Shown one piece after another: positions 8,391-17,318 of a stretch of DNA of 64,000 bases (positions are counted from its first letter, which is position 1; each line of letters starts with the position of its first letter). Where the stretch lies: positions 930,001 through 994,000 of the forward strand of contig NZ_CP046444.1 of the NCBI RefSeq assembly GCF_014083945.1, read 5' to 3'. The translations under genes were made by a program, and so were the position numbers. Origin of the DNA: Granulicella sp. 5B5. Its GTDB lineage: Bacteria; Acidobacteriota; Terriglobia; Terriglobales; Acidobacteriaceae. The notes beneath the pieces were generated by a model. That model did not search any database. It had not been told where the DNA came from and saw only the letters and a list, made by a program, of their open reading frames with translations.

Positions 8391-11243
8391 ATGTCGTTGA
8401 GATCCAAACGTCGCCCGCGACTCCTGGCGCTCGCTTGCGGATTCGCACTTTGCTGCTTTGCCGCGGGCGCGCGCGCACAGGGCCTGGACGGAATGAGCCA
8501 TCAATCGTGGTCGACCGAAGACGGGCTGCCGCAGAGCAGTATCCACAGCATTTCGCAGACGAGTGATGGGTTCATTTGGGCCGGGACAGAAGCGGGACTC
8601 GCACGCTTTGACGGGTCTCAATTCGAGGTCTTCGATCAACAGACAACGCCTGCCCTGCATAGCAGTGACATATGCTGTCTGCTCCTCGATGGTCAGCATG
8701 GGCTTTGGATCGGAACGCGCGATGGCCTCGTACATAGCAGCTCCACAGGCTTCATCTGGTATGGGACAAAGGACGGTCTCCCGTCCACTGAGATCACCGG
8801 GCTGTCGAAAGATGAGCATGGCGGGCTCGTTGTAACGACCTCACTCGGATCAGTCCATTGGCCGCCTGCGACAAATGGCATGTCCACTAGTAGCGTAGTA
8901 CCGCCCACAAACACGAGTGGCCCGTGGTCTTGGACGGCGAGCGAAGTGCAGCTACAATCGGCGACAGTGTTCCATCGTTGGCGTACCGGACTTGAGTTAC
9001 CGGGAGGGCGCGTGACTGTGGTCGCAGTCGATCGCGAAGGCTATGCCTGGGTGGGCATGACCTCAGGAGTCGTTGTCATCGATCCTGCAACAGCTCGTGC
9101 CCGCGAGGTGCCGGCGATGAAGGGCACATCGGTGCTCTCCCTTCTTGAGGATGTCGAGGGAAACCACTGGATCGGCACAGAGTCTTCCGGGCTGCACATT
9201 CTTCGCCGCCCACTCTTTCGTGGTGTGCCGGCGTTGGCGGAGTCTCCAACAACAGCAGTAGTGCAGACGAAAGACGGAGCCATGTGGATCGGCACCAGAG
9301 ACAACGGTCTCTACCGCATTCGCGATGGTGTCGTCGACCAGCCAGTAGCCAGCCGGTCGCTGACGAGCGCCGTCATCCTGTGCCTCCAGCCTGCGCCGGA
9401 TGGTGGACTGTGGGTGGGAACTCCCGATGGGCTGAATAAGGTGACCGCAACGAACGCAGTCCGTCGAATCACTACGCTCAACGGGCTTCCGGACGATTAC
9501 ATTCGCAGTCTCGCAGTATCTACTGACGGCTCACTCTGGGTAGGCACGCAGCATGGGCTTGACCACATCCAGGGAGAGCAACATCGCGTGTTCACCAGCA
9601 TCGACGGACTCGGTGGCGATCTGATCGGCGCCATACTCGCCGATGCGACGACAAGGGGTTCTGCTCCAGCAGTATGGGTTGCTACCTCGGGTGGGCTTTC
9701 GCGCATCGCCGAAGATGGAGCTGTCCGTACGTTCACAAAGGCCGACGGGCTCACATCGTTGATTGTGACCGCGCTGGCACGGGACAACGCAGGACGCCTC
9801 TGGGCAGCAAACCGCGACGGCGCAATTGCCGTATTCGATGAGCAGCGTTTTCTCACACTCTTCACCATGAACCCACGCAGTAGCGAGGAGCGGACGATAC
9901 AGTCCCTCACCTTCGATCACAAGGGATCACTATGGGTTCACATGGACCGCGGCATCGACCGCATTCGTGCGGTCCAGATCGACCGCTGCCTGCAGCATAG
10001 CCCCTGTGCACTGCAGAGCGAATGGCTCACAAGTTACGGTCGCGCGGACGGCCTCCACAACGACGAAGCTGTTGCTACAGCCATGGGGTTGCCCTGGCTC
10101 ACCCCTCAGGGAGAACTCTGGTTCCCCACACGTGCCGGAGTTGCGATCGCAGACATAGCCAACCTTCGCGAGGATAATAAGGGGCCTCCCGTCGCAATCG
10201 AGCAGGTCCTCGTCGATGACACGCCCGTAGATGTCCAGAACCATGTCCCGGAAATTCCGTACGGTCATCGGCGCATCTCAATCGAATACGCAGGTCTCGA
10301 TTTTGTATCGCCCTCCAGCGTGCACTACCGGTGCCGTCTCGTTGACTTTGACCGCGACTGGCAGATGGTTGGCAATCGACGTTCCGTCACCTATACGAAC
10401 CTCTCTCCCGGCCTCTACACCTTCCATGTACAGGCTCGAACAACCGATGGAAACTGGGGCGCGGCAGAGACGACCATCCAGCTCAGGATTCTTCGTCCCT
10501 TCTATCGGCACTGGTGGTTTGTCGCATTGATTGCCGTGCTGGTATGTGCGTTTCTGGGCGGGATTTATCTGTTAAGGCTACGTGTTCTGCATCAACGCTT
10601 CAATGCTGTACTCGCCGAACGAAACCGCATGGCGCGGGAGATTCACGACACCCTTACCCAGGACTTTGTAAGCACCTGTCTTCAACTCGATATCGTGGCG
10701 CAACAGCTTAAGCGTGGACAGGTGGAGAAAGCGATCGAACAGGTGCAAAGGGCACGACGGTATGTCACCGAAGGGTTGGCCGAGGCACGGCAAAGCATAT
10801 GGGAGCTGCGTACCAGTAACACACGGGAGCCGCTGCCAAACCAACTCGCACACCTGACGGAACGTGAAACATTCGCATCCATCCGACCGCATCTGGACGT
10901 ACAAGGCTCATATAGACCTCTAAGTCCACGCGCCGAACGTGAGATCCTGCGCCTGGCCAACGAAGCGCTCGTAAACATCGTCCGGCATGCAAATTCAAGA
11001 GAAGCCAAATTGACTCTGACGTACTCCGCAGACGCGCTTATGCTTACAGTAGAAGATCGCGGTACAGGGTTCGACATGGAAGACGCTGCCAATAAAGAAG
11101 GGCACTTTGGATTGATGGGAATGAAAGAACGAGCTTCCGTCATGGACGGCAACCTGGAGGTCACAAGTATCGTAGGACAGGGAACGACTGTCAGGCTGCG
11201 AGTTCCGCTGGATGCGCTCAGTGAGCAGCGAGGTCCACGATGA
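8391..11243 (+). CDS. Propeller-type sensor histidine kinase
   Basis: About 950 residues, paralogous in layout to the kinase at 3858-6923. It has a signal peptide (ending GARAQ, ~30), propeller repeats (DGFIWAGTEAGLARFDG, HGLWIGTRDGLV, GSLWVGTQHGLD), a Y_Y_Y domain (YAGLDFVSPSSVHYRCRL onward), a membrane helix (HWWFVALIAVLVCAFLGGIYLL), HisKA_3 with H752 in AREIHDTLTQDF, and HATPase (VEDRGTGFD, GLMGMKERA). The ATG at 8391 is preferred over 8364 because it gives a cleaner signal peptide. The stop overlaps the start of the next response regulator by 4 nt. It faces the first module head to head, suggesting an ancient duplication of a kinase-regulator pair. Confidence 0.92.
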   Translation: MSLRSKRRPRLLALACGFALCCFAAGARAQGLDGMSHQSWSTEDGLPQSSIHSISQTSDGFIWAGTEAGLARFDGSQFEVFDQQTTPALHSSDICCLLLDGQHGLWIGTRDGLVHSSSTGFIWYGTKDGLPSTEITGLSKDEHGGLVVTTSLGSVHWPPATNGMSTSSVVPPTNTSGPWSWTASEVQLQSATVFHRWRTGLELPGGRVTVVAVDREGYAWVGMTSGVVVIDPATARAREVPAMKGTSVLSLLEDVEGNHWIGTESSGLHILRRPLFRGVPALAESPTTAVVQTKDGAMWIGTRDNGLYRIRDGVVDQPVASRSLTSAVILCLQPAPDGGLWVGTPDGLNKVTATNAVRRITTLNGLPDDYIRSLAVSTDGSLWVGTQHGLDHIQGEQHRVFTSIDGLGGDLIGAILADATTRGSAPAVWVATSGGLSRIAEDGAVRTFTKADGLTSLIVTALARDNAGRLWAANRDGAIAVFDEQRFLTLFTMNPRSSEERTIQSLTFDHKGSLWVHMDRGIDRIRAVQIDRCLQHSPCALQSEWLTSYGRADGLHNDEAVATAMGLPWLTPQGELWFPTRAGVAIADIANLREDNKGPPVAIEQVLVDDTPVDVQNHVPEIPYGHRRISIEYAGLDFVSPSSVHYRCRLVDFDRDWQMVGNRRSVTYTNLSPGLYTFHVQARTTDGNWGAAETTIQLRILRPFYRHWWFVALIAVLVCAFLGGIYLLRLRVLHQRFNAVLAERNRMAREIHDTLTQDFVSTCLQLDIVAQQLKRGQVEKAIEQVQRARRYVTEGLAEARQSIWELRTSNTREPLPNQLAHLTERETFASIRPHLDVQGSYRPLSPRAEREILRLANEALVNIVRHANSREAKLTLTYSADALMLTVEDRGTGFDMEDAANKEGHFGLMGMKERASVMDGNLEVTSIVGQGTTVRLRVPLDALSEQRGPR

Positions 11244-11866
11244 GTGACCGCATCCGGCTGATGCTCGTTGAAGACCACCATATGGTGCGCCAGGGCCTCG
11301 TTGCGCTGCTCTCCAGCACTGACGATCTCGAAGTTGTGGCCTCGATCGGCGACGGATTGGAAGCAGTCGAGCAGTTCCGCACCCTGCTCCCCGATGTCAC
11401 ACTGATCGACCTGCAACTACCGAAGCTAGGCGGGGTTGAGACGATCCGCCGCATCCGCGCAGAATTCCCCAACGCACATTTCATCGTCCTGACCACCTTT
11501 GATGGCGACGAAGATATCTATCGTGCATTGCAGGCTGGCGCTCGCGCGTATCTCCTTAAGGGCATGCCGCTCGATGAGTTGGTAGCAACCATCCATACTG
11601 TTCACAAAGGCAGGCTGCACATCCCCCCAGCCGTTGCAGAAAAGCTCGCTCAGCGCATCAGTGGCCAGGAGTTGACGGCCCGCGAGTTGAGCGTGCTGGA
11701 ACGCATCGTAGCCGGGCGCGCGAACAAAGACATTGCTGCGGACCTCTGCATCTCGGAAGCGACAGTGAAGACACACGTCAATAATCTGCTTGGAAAGCTC
11801 GGCGTCGCTGATCGTACCCACGCCGCTACAGTCGCGATTCAGCGCGGACTGGTAAGCCACAGGTGA
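11240..11866 (+). CDS. NarL/FixJ-family response regulator
   Basis: This 208-residue regulator has a receiver domain (acidic pair ED at 11-12, phospho-acceptor D57 in TLIDLQLP, K107 in YLLKGMP) and a LuxR-type DNA-binding domain (LTARELSVLERIV, EATVKTHVNNLLGKLG). It is translationally coupled to the kinase upstream by a 4-nt overlap and is the evident partner of that kinase. It is clearly similar to the regulator at 3232-3861, with the same length and the same FDGD, ALQAGA/ALEAGA and GMP/SMP segments, so cross-talk or shared targets are plausible. Confidence 0.93.
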   Translation: MSDRIRLMLVEDHHMVRQGLVALLSSTDDLEVVASIGDGLEAVEQFRTLLPDVTLIDLQLPKLGGVETIRRIRAEFPNAHFIVLTTFDGDEDIYRALQAGARAYLLKGMPLDELVATIHTVHKGRLHIPPAVAEKLAQRISGQELTARELSVLERIVAGRANKDIAADLCISEATVKTHVNNLLGKLGVADRTHAATVAIQRGLVSHR

Positions 11867-11871
11867 TAGCC

Positions 11872-12405
11872 ATGTCTCGATCAAAGATACTTCTGGCAAG
11901 TGTGCTTCTCATCTTCGCCGCCCCGATGCCCTCGCAGGAAAGAGCTGCGTCGCCACACACCGTCTGGCGCTCCGCAACGCCCGCTGAGTTGCAAGCGGCA
12001 TTGCCGGTGCGCGCCCCCGTAGAAAAAGAACGCATCGAGACAGAGATGCCTTCGGCAAGCGGCATCATAGATGGGCACGGTCACATCATCGCGGCGGTTG
12101 TGTTGATTACTGCCGGGTATGCGGCTCAGGGTAAATATTCGCACTATCTGTTGGCGCAGGCACCGCTGCAGCTAGGCACCTCGATCACATTGGCGCCAGG
12201 CAGTTACGTCATAGGCTGGGTGCGCTCCAGCGATGGCCTTCTCGTGCACGTCTACGACTCCGAGACAGGTAAAGATCGTGGATCGGTGGTCGCCCGCCTT
12301 CAGACCCCACCGCTGCAGGTGGTGCCCATACGAATCTGGCCACCATCGGACCGCAGCATTTTGCAGATCGGGCGCTTTGCTCTGCCGTACAAACCTCTCG
12401 AGTAG
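11872..12405 (+). CDS. Small exported protein of unknown function
   Basis: 177 residues with an N-terminal signal peptide (MSRSKILLASVLLIFAAPMPSQ). The ATG at 11872 has AGGTGA 5 nt upstream. A GTG nine nt earlier would overlap the response-regulator stop. The mature part has a Gly/His-rich GIIDGHGHII, a hydrophobic AAVVLITAGYAAQG and an all-beta looking C-terminal half ending in WPPSDRSILQIG. I do not recognise the family. Tight coupling to the kinase-regulator pair suggests an accessory sensing or output role. Confidence 0.75.
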   Translation: MSRSKILLASVLLIFAAPMPSQERAASPHTVWRSATPAELQAALPVRAPVEKERIETEMPSASGIIDGHGHIIAAVVLITAGYAAQGKYSHYLLAQAPLQLGTSITLAPGSYVIGWVRSSDGLLVHVYDSETGKDRGSVVARLQTPPLQVVPIRIWPPSDRSILQIGRFALPYKPLE

Positions 12406-13386
12406 GGGACATCTTCTTCGGACTACCTTGTCGATCCATGGAAATCCTCTTTTGTAGTGAGCAGAGACATGACCGGATCTGTCACTGGCCAGGAACACGC
12501 CCATCTATAAGGACCGTGCGCGCTCAGTTCCGCGCAATTTTCAGGATACCTCAGCGAGCCGGCCACCTCCAGCCAGTTCGCTGTCCTTTAGATGAAGCCG
12601 GCGAAGGCCTCACGTTCCATGACTTTCCGATCACTCATTCCTTCGGCCTCACTTTAGAGTTGCGCCCTGAAATAGTTGTCTCGATGGACTAAATCAAGAA
12701 TCATAGAATGGTGTATATCTCCTGGCACATCCTTAGCAATATAGGCGACCAGTCATCCGGTCGTGGATGCAGATCCGATGAACCCCAATTGCGCTTCCAG
12801 GTTCAAGTATCTGTGAAAAAAGCCGCCCCGCTCACCATCCGGGCGAGGAAATTCACTGATCTCTATAAGGTCCGTTCCTGATCGCTGTCAACGGTAGTAG
12901 AAATCCTCGTATCCCGCATCCGTTGGCGCAGAGAGAGTTCCGCTTCGGGCAAGTGGATGAATCCCAACGATAAGTCTTACCCCGAATCACAAGCCAGCTG
13001 GCGATGGGCAACTGGCCGCGCAAGGACCCCCAAAAGCAGCCTGCACTCGTCAGCCGCACCTAAGACATCCGAGTTCTGCGCGCAGTCAGAGCATGACTGC
13101 ATGACCCAGCCTGAAGCGAAATGCTTCCGACCGCGACACTACCCTTGGTTTCGAGCATTCTTTCGTTGGTGAAATTAAATCTTGACAACCATTTGTATGG
13201 GTGTGTACAGAATAAGCCGCCGTTAAAGCGAATTAATTTAGGTTGCCACTAAAACGGCTTGAGAACGGCCTCGATCTGGAACCCCAAGGTCGAGCCGAGA
13301 TGCATACCAATCTCCGGGCAAAGAACTCGGAAGTGTATGTGAACACTTCACGTTGGAACAGCAATGAAATGATTTGAGGAGACCAT
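12406..13386. other. Long intergenic region with possible gene remnant
   Basis: Almost 1 kb without a supported gene. On the minus strand around 12765-13060 one frame gives a protein-like sequence (segments such as ISEFPRPDGERGGFFHRY) but is broken by in-frame stops, so it may be a decayed gene. Upstream of the TonB receptor, TTGACA at 13182-13187 is a good -35 element, but the matching -10 (TACAGA at 13206-13211) is weak. The AT-rich segment 13171-13250 is the likely promoter area. Confidence 0.4.
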
Positions 13387-16300
13387 ATGTACTCCAATAG
13401 ATGGGTGAATAGATGGACGCTAGCGACGGAAAAGGCCTTCCGTAAATCCCCAGCGATCAACCGGCCACAGCTACCTGCGAGCAGTCTGTTCAGTAGATTT
13501 GGAGGGCCGCTGTTGATACTTCTCTTGCTCCTCGGCCTGCCTGCGTTGCATGCTCAGACGACTGCGCAGCTTTCAGGAACAGTTACGGATCCCTCTGGGG
13601 CGCTCGTCCCGGGCGCAAAGGTCGAGTTGGTTAACGAAGCCACACAGGACGCCCGCGTTGTCACGACGAACAATGCCGGCCTGTATTCTTTCCCGGCATT
13701 GTTGCCTTCCACATATACCTTGAAGGTATCGGCCAAAGGGTTTGAGCCAAAGAACCTTACTGGCATTGAACTCCATGCTGGCGACCAGCGAACGGTTCCA
13801 GCCTTCGCTCTCACTCTTGGATCAGAGTCGCAGACTGTCACCGTCGAGGCTGCTGGCGAGATGATTCCCGTCGACAATGGCCAGCGAGAAGACGTACTCA
13901 CTGCGAAAGACATCGAGAACCTGGCGCTGCAGGGCAGAGATACCACGGAACTCCTGAAGGTGCTACCGGGCGCAACGACTGTCTCCGGCGGCCTTACGCA
14001 GACCAGCCCATCCTTCAGCGATCTCAATATCTCGGCGAATGAGAGTTCGATCGGTAACGGCATCAACATCAACGGCGTTCCAAACCGCGGTGGTACGGCT
14101 TTGCTGTCGGATGGTGTCAGCGTGCTTGATCCAGGCGACATGGCCAGTTCCATCGGCATTATCAGTCCGGAGATGACGCAGGAAGTCAGTGTACAGACCT
14201 CGAACTTCGGCGCCTATCAGCAGAACGGCCCAGTGGTCGTCAGCGCCATCAGCAAGTCAGGTACCTCGCATCTGCATGGCGAGGGGTATTTTGATGCACG
14301 CAATGACGCGCTGAACGCGAACAGTTGGTACAACAATCACCAGCCCACGAAAATTCCAAAAGGTGGAGCTCACTACTACTATCCAGGCGGCAACGTCGGC
14401 GGTCCTGTTCCGTTCACTCATAACAAGGTCTTCCTCTGGGGCGGTTATGAGCGGTTCCTCCAAAATCCGGGCAGCGGCAACATTCTTACGTCCTTTATCC
14501 CTACCCCGGAGATGCAGGCCGGTGACTTCAGCACCGACAACCAAACTCTCTGTCCGCAGGGTTTCAGCTCCTCCGCCACCAACTGGTGCAACAACCTCGC
14601 CAACATGGGACTTCCCGACGGAACCGCCTTGCCCACGCCCGCCGCGACCGACACGAACGGCCAGGTTATCCCCAGCCAGTTCATCGATCCCGGGGCTAAG
14701 GCGCTGGCCGCCTTCTGGCCTAAGGCAAATGCGAACCCTTGCTCCAACGGCGCAACTTGCACCGGGCCGAATTATATCCAGCCGATCGACAGCGTCAACA
14801 ATGGCTGGGTCTACCGTATCCGCATGGACTACGACCTTAGCGACAGGGACAAGTTTTACGTTGCCTATCAGCAGGCCTACAGCTCCACGCTCGCCCAAGG
14901 TAACGGCGCGCACATCTACTGGACCCCTGGGAATTCCATCCCGGCACCCGGTGGTGGACTCGTTGGACAGGTCTTTACCAAGTCGATCTCCGGTCACTTC
15001 GTTCATACCTTCAACGCCTCCACAACGAACGAGTTCATCGCCGCATGGGGCTTTGGCAGCTTTCCCTTCGGGCCGCCAAACCAGAAGGCAGCCTCCAAGG
15101 CCACGCTCGGCTACACCTATGGCTCCGTCTTCAATGCTTCGAGCTTGATTCCGTCATACAGCTCTGCCGGAAACCAGACCTTCCCTGACTTTTCTCAGGG
15201 CGACTGGTTCGAGCCAAACGGCTACTACCTGGTTCGCAAGGAGATCCCAAGCTTTACGGACAACTTCACCAAGGTCTGGGGAAGGCACACGGTCAAAATC
15301 GGCGCCTTCACACAGAACACAGGTAACCTTCAGGGCAATGATGGCGTCAGCCCTAACGGCAACATCTCCAGCTTCAGCGGAGAGCAGGCCAACATCATTA
15401 CAGGTAGTCAGGTCGGCGCAGCGAACAATCCCGTGGCGAACTTCGTGATCGGCAATGTCACCGGCTACTCGGAGAGCAACTCAGCTCCGGTCAGCGATAT
15501 GGCCTACCAGAACACCGCCGTATATATCGACGATCAATGGAAAACCAGCTCCCGCCTCTCTGTCGAGGCTGGTGCACGCTTTGAGCACGTCGGGCACTGG
15601 TACGACCGGCAGGGCGTCGGCATGGCGGTCTTCCTCCCGCAGCGTGTTTTCTCCGACTACTACTCCGGAAAGATAGATCCGGGCTACTACTGGCACGGAA
15701 TTGATCCTTCTATTCCTCTGAGTGGTCAGCCAAACCGTCTGCTGTTCGTCTCGCCTCGCTTTGGTGTTTCGTACGACCTTCAGGGCAACGGAAATACCGT
15801 AGTCCGCGGAGGCTGGGGAGTGTACCGCTTTGTCGGGCAGTACAACGACTATGCTCCGGCGCTCACTACCGCGCAGGCTGTACAGACCTATAACCTCCCC
15901 GGATCAAAGAGTGTCTTGCTGTCGCAGATATCGCAACTCTCTGCGCCGGCCTGCGCTAAGCCTCCCTGCGGTATCACGGGGACCCAGAATGGGCTCGATG
16001 CAAGTGACTACGGCGTGCCCGTCACCTACGCTTATAACCTGACCATCGATCACCGCTTCAAGTGGAATACATTGCTGGATATCGCCTATGTGGGCAACAA
16101 GTCGAGCCAACTGCTCGACAACGGTGAAACGATCCAGGGCAGCGGCTTCGGCGCCATCGCGGACCAGAACAAGACTCCTATTGGGGCCTTCTTCAAACCC
16201 GACCCGGTGACCGGTATCATTTCGCAAAACCCCGAGAAACTTAATCTCCAACCCGACGGCACCAAGATCCCAAACACGTCGGCGGATTATCGTCCCTACG

Positions 16301-17196
16301 GCTATGCCTATGGAACCGGCAGCGTCTACCAGGACGAAAGCACGAACTACGCCAACTACAACGGCTTCCAGGCGGCGTTCTTGAAGACGACGGGGAAGCT
16401 TACCTTCGACTTCAACTTCACGTGGTCCAAGACGCTGGGCACCGGTCTTCAGAACAATCCCTTCAACCTTCGAGCTAACTACGGCCCAGAGTCGATCGAC
16501 CGTCCGTTCGTCTTCAACTCCTCCTACACGTATCAAACAGGTCAATTCCATCACGGTAACGCTTTAGTTCGTGGAGCCGTGGGCGGTTGGACCATCTCCG
16601 GTATCTCCACCTGGCAGGCAGGCGGAAACCTCCTGGCACAACTCGGAAACAATGTTCCTAACTTCGGACTGTCTGAGCAGTACACGGCCACCAGTCTTGC
16701 CAGCGCCGGTGTAGCGGCTAATGTTAGTCCGGGATTGGGCGTCGCCACATACTACGGAACAGACGCGCCCCTCGCAGTCCAGCCGGTACTCACATGCAAT
16801 CCAAACAAAGGTCTCGCGAAGTACCAGCGCCTCAATGTCGCTTGCTTCGCGGCACCCACGATCGGGACCTACGGTGGCAAGAATTACCCGTACTTCAGCA
16901 ACGGTTCTTATCTCGATAATGACCTCGCGTTGTACAAGAGCTTCCATATCGTGAAGGAACAGAGCGTTCAGTTTCGAATCTCCGCCTTCAACTGGCTCAA
17001 TCATCCGCTTCCTGAGTTCAGCAGCGCGAGCCAGGTGACGCTCAACTACCTCGTGGACTACAACAGCAAAGCAATTACTCTCAACACCAACCCCGCAAGC
17101 CAAGGCGGAACAGTGCCCAACTTCGGCTTCATGGATGCGAAGTCGGGAGGATCGTACGAACGCATCCTCGAACTCAACGTCAAGTACCTCTTCTAA
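13387..17196 (+). CDS. TonB-dependent receptor with carboxypeptidase-regulatory-like domain
   Basis: 1269 residues. GAGGAG lies 5 nt before the ATG. A long signal region (to about 56, ending LHAQ) is followed by an Ig-like carboxypeptidase-regulatory domain (AQLSGTVTDPSGALVPGAKV onward, ~60-150), a plug domain (RDTTELLKVLPGATTVSGG, KSGTSHLHGEGYFDARND) and a large outer-membrane barrel ending in an aromatic residue (LELNVKYLF), as expected for barrel insertion. This is the acidobacterial type, used for uptake of large substrates such as oligosaccharides across the outer membrane. It is followed by a strong terminator, a TPR protein and a CRTAC1 protein, a combination resembling a nutrient-uptake locus. 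The substrate is unknown. Confidence 0.92.
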   Translation: MYSNRWVNRWTLATEKAFRKSPAINRPQLPASSLFSRFGGPLLILLLLLGLPALHAQTTAQLSGTVTDPSGALVPGAKVELVNEATQDARVVTTNNAGLYSFPALLPSTYTLKVSAKGFEPKNLTGIELHAGDQRTVPAFALTLGSESQTVTVEAAGEMIPVDNGQREDVLTAKDIENLALQGRDTTELLKVLPGATTVSGGLTQTSPSFSDLNISANESSIGNGININGVPNRGGTALLSDGVSVLDPGDMASSIGIISPEMTQEVSVQTSNFGAYQQNGPVVVSAISKSGTSHLHGEGYFDARNDALNANSWYNNHQPTKIPKGGAHYYYPGGNVGGPVPFTHNKVFLWGGYERFLQNPGSGNILTSFIPTPEMQAGDFSTDNQTLCPQGFSSSATNWCNNLANMGLPDGTALPTPAATDTNGQVIPSQFIDPGAKALAAFWPKANANPCSNGATCTGPNYIQPIDSVNNGWVYRIRMDYDLSDRDKFYVAYQQAYSSTLAQGNGAHIYWTPGNSIPAPGGGLVGQVFTKSISGHFVHTFNASTTNEFIAAWGFGSFPFGPPNQKAASKATLGYTYGSVFNASSLIPSYSSAGNQTFPDFSQGDWFEPNGYYLVRKEIPSFTDNFTKVWGRHTVKIGAFTQNTGNLQGNDGVSPNGNISSFSGEQANIITGSQVGAANNPVANFVIGNVTGYSESNSAPVSDMAYQNTAVYIDDQWKTSSRLSVEAGARFEHVGHWYDRQGVGMAVFLPQRVFSDYYSGKIDPGYYWHGIDPSIPLSGQPNRLLFVSPRFGVSYDLQGNGNTVVRGGWGVYRFVGQYNDYAPALTTAQAVQTYNLPGSKSVLLSQISQLSAPACAKPPCGITGTQNGLDASDYGVPVTYAYNLTIDHRFKWNTLLDIAYVGNKSSQLLDNGETIQGSGFGAIADQNKTPIGAFFKPDPVTGIISQNPEKLNLQPDGTKIPNTSADYRPYGYAYGTGSVYQDESTNYANYNGFQAAFLKTTGKLTFDFNFTWSKTLGTGLQNNPFNLRANYGPESIDRPFVFNSSYTYQTGQFHHGNALVRGAVGGWTISGISTWQAGGNLLAQLGNNVPNFGLSEQYTATSLASAGVAANVSPGLGVATYYGTDAPLAVQPVLTCNPNKGLAKYQRLNVACFAAPTIGTYGGKNYPYFSNGSYLDNDLALYKSFHIVKEQSVQFRISAFNWLNHPLPEFSSASQVTLNYLVDYNSKAITLNTNPASQGGTVPNFGFMDAKSGGSYERILELNVKYLF

Positions 17197-17208
17197 CCAA
17201 CAACAACA

Positions 17209-17247
17209 AACACAGCCGGGGCGCGTCCATCGCGCCCCGGCTGTGTT
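17209..17247 (+). terminator. Strong rho-independent terminator
   Basis: A perfect 17-bp stem (17209-17225 with 17231-17247) and a 5-nt loop TCCAT, followed by T-rich sequence, 12 nt after the TonB receptor stop. It separates the receptor from the downstream TPR gene. Confidence 0.9.
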
Positions 17248-17318
17248 TATTCACAGATGATGCTGATTCCATCGACATTACGTTCGCCAAACACTATCCT
17301 CGGGAGGGGCCATCCCAA

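Noticed and set aside
12438-12692. 84-codon plus-strand frame after the small exported protein
   Set aside because: No ribosome site, no motif and irregular composition.
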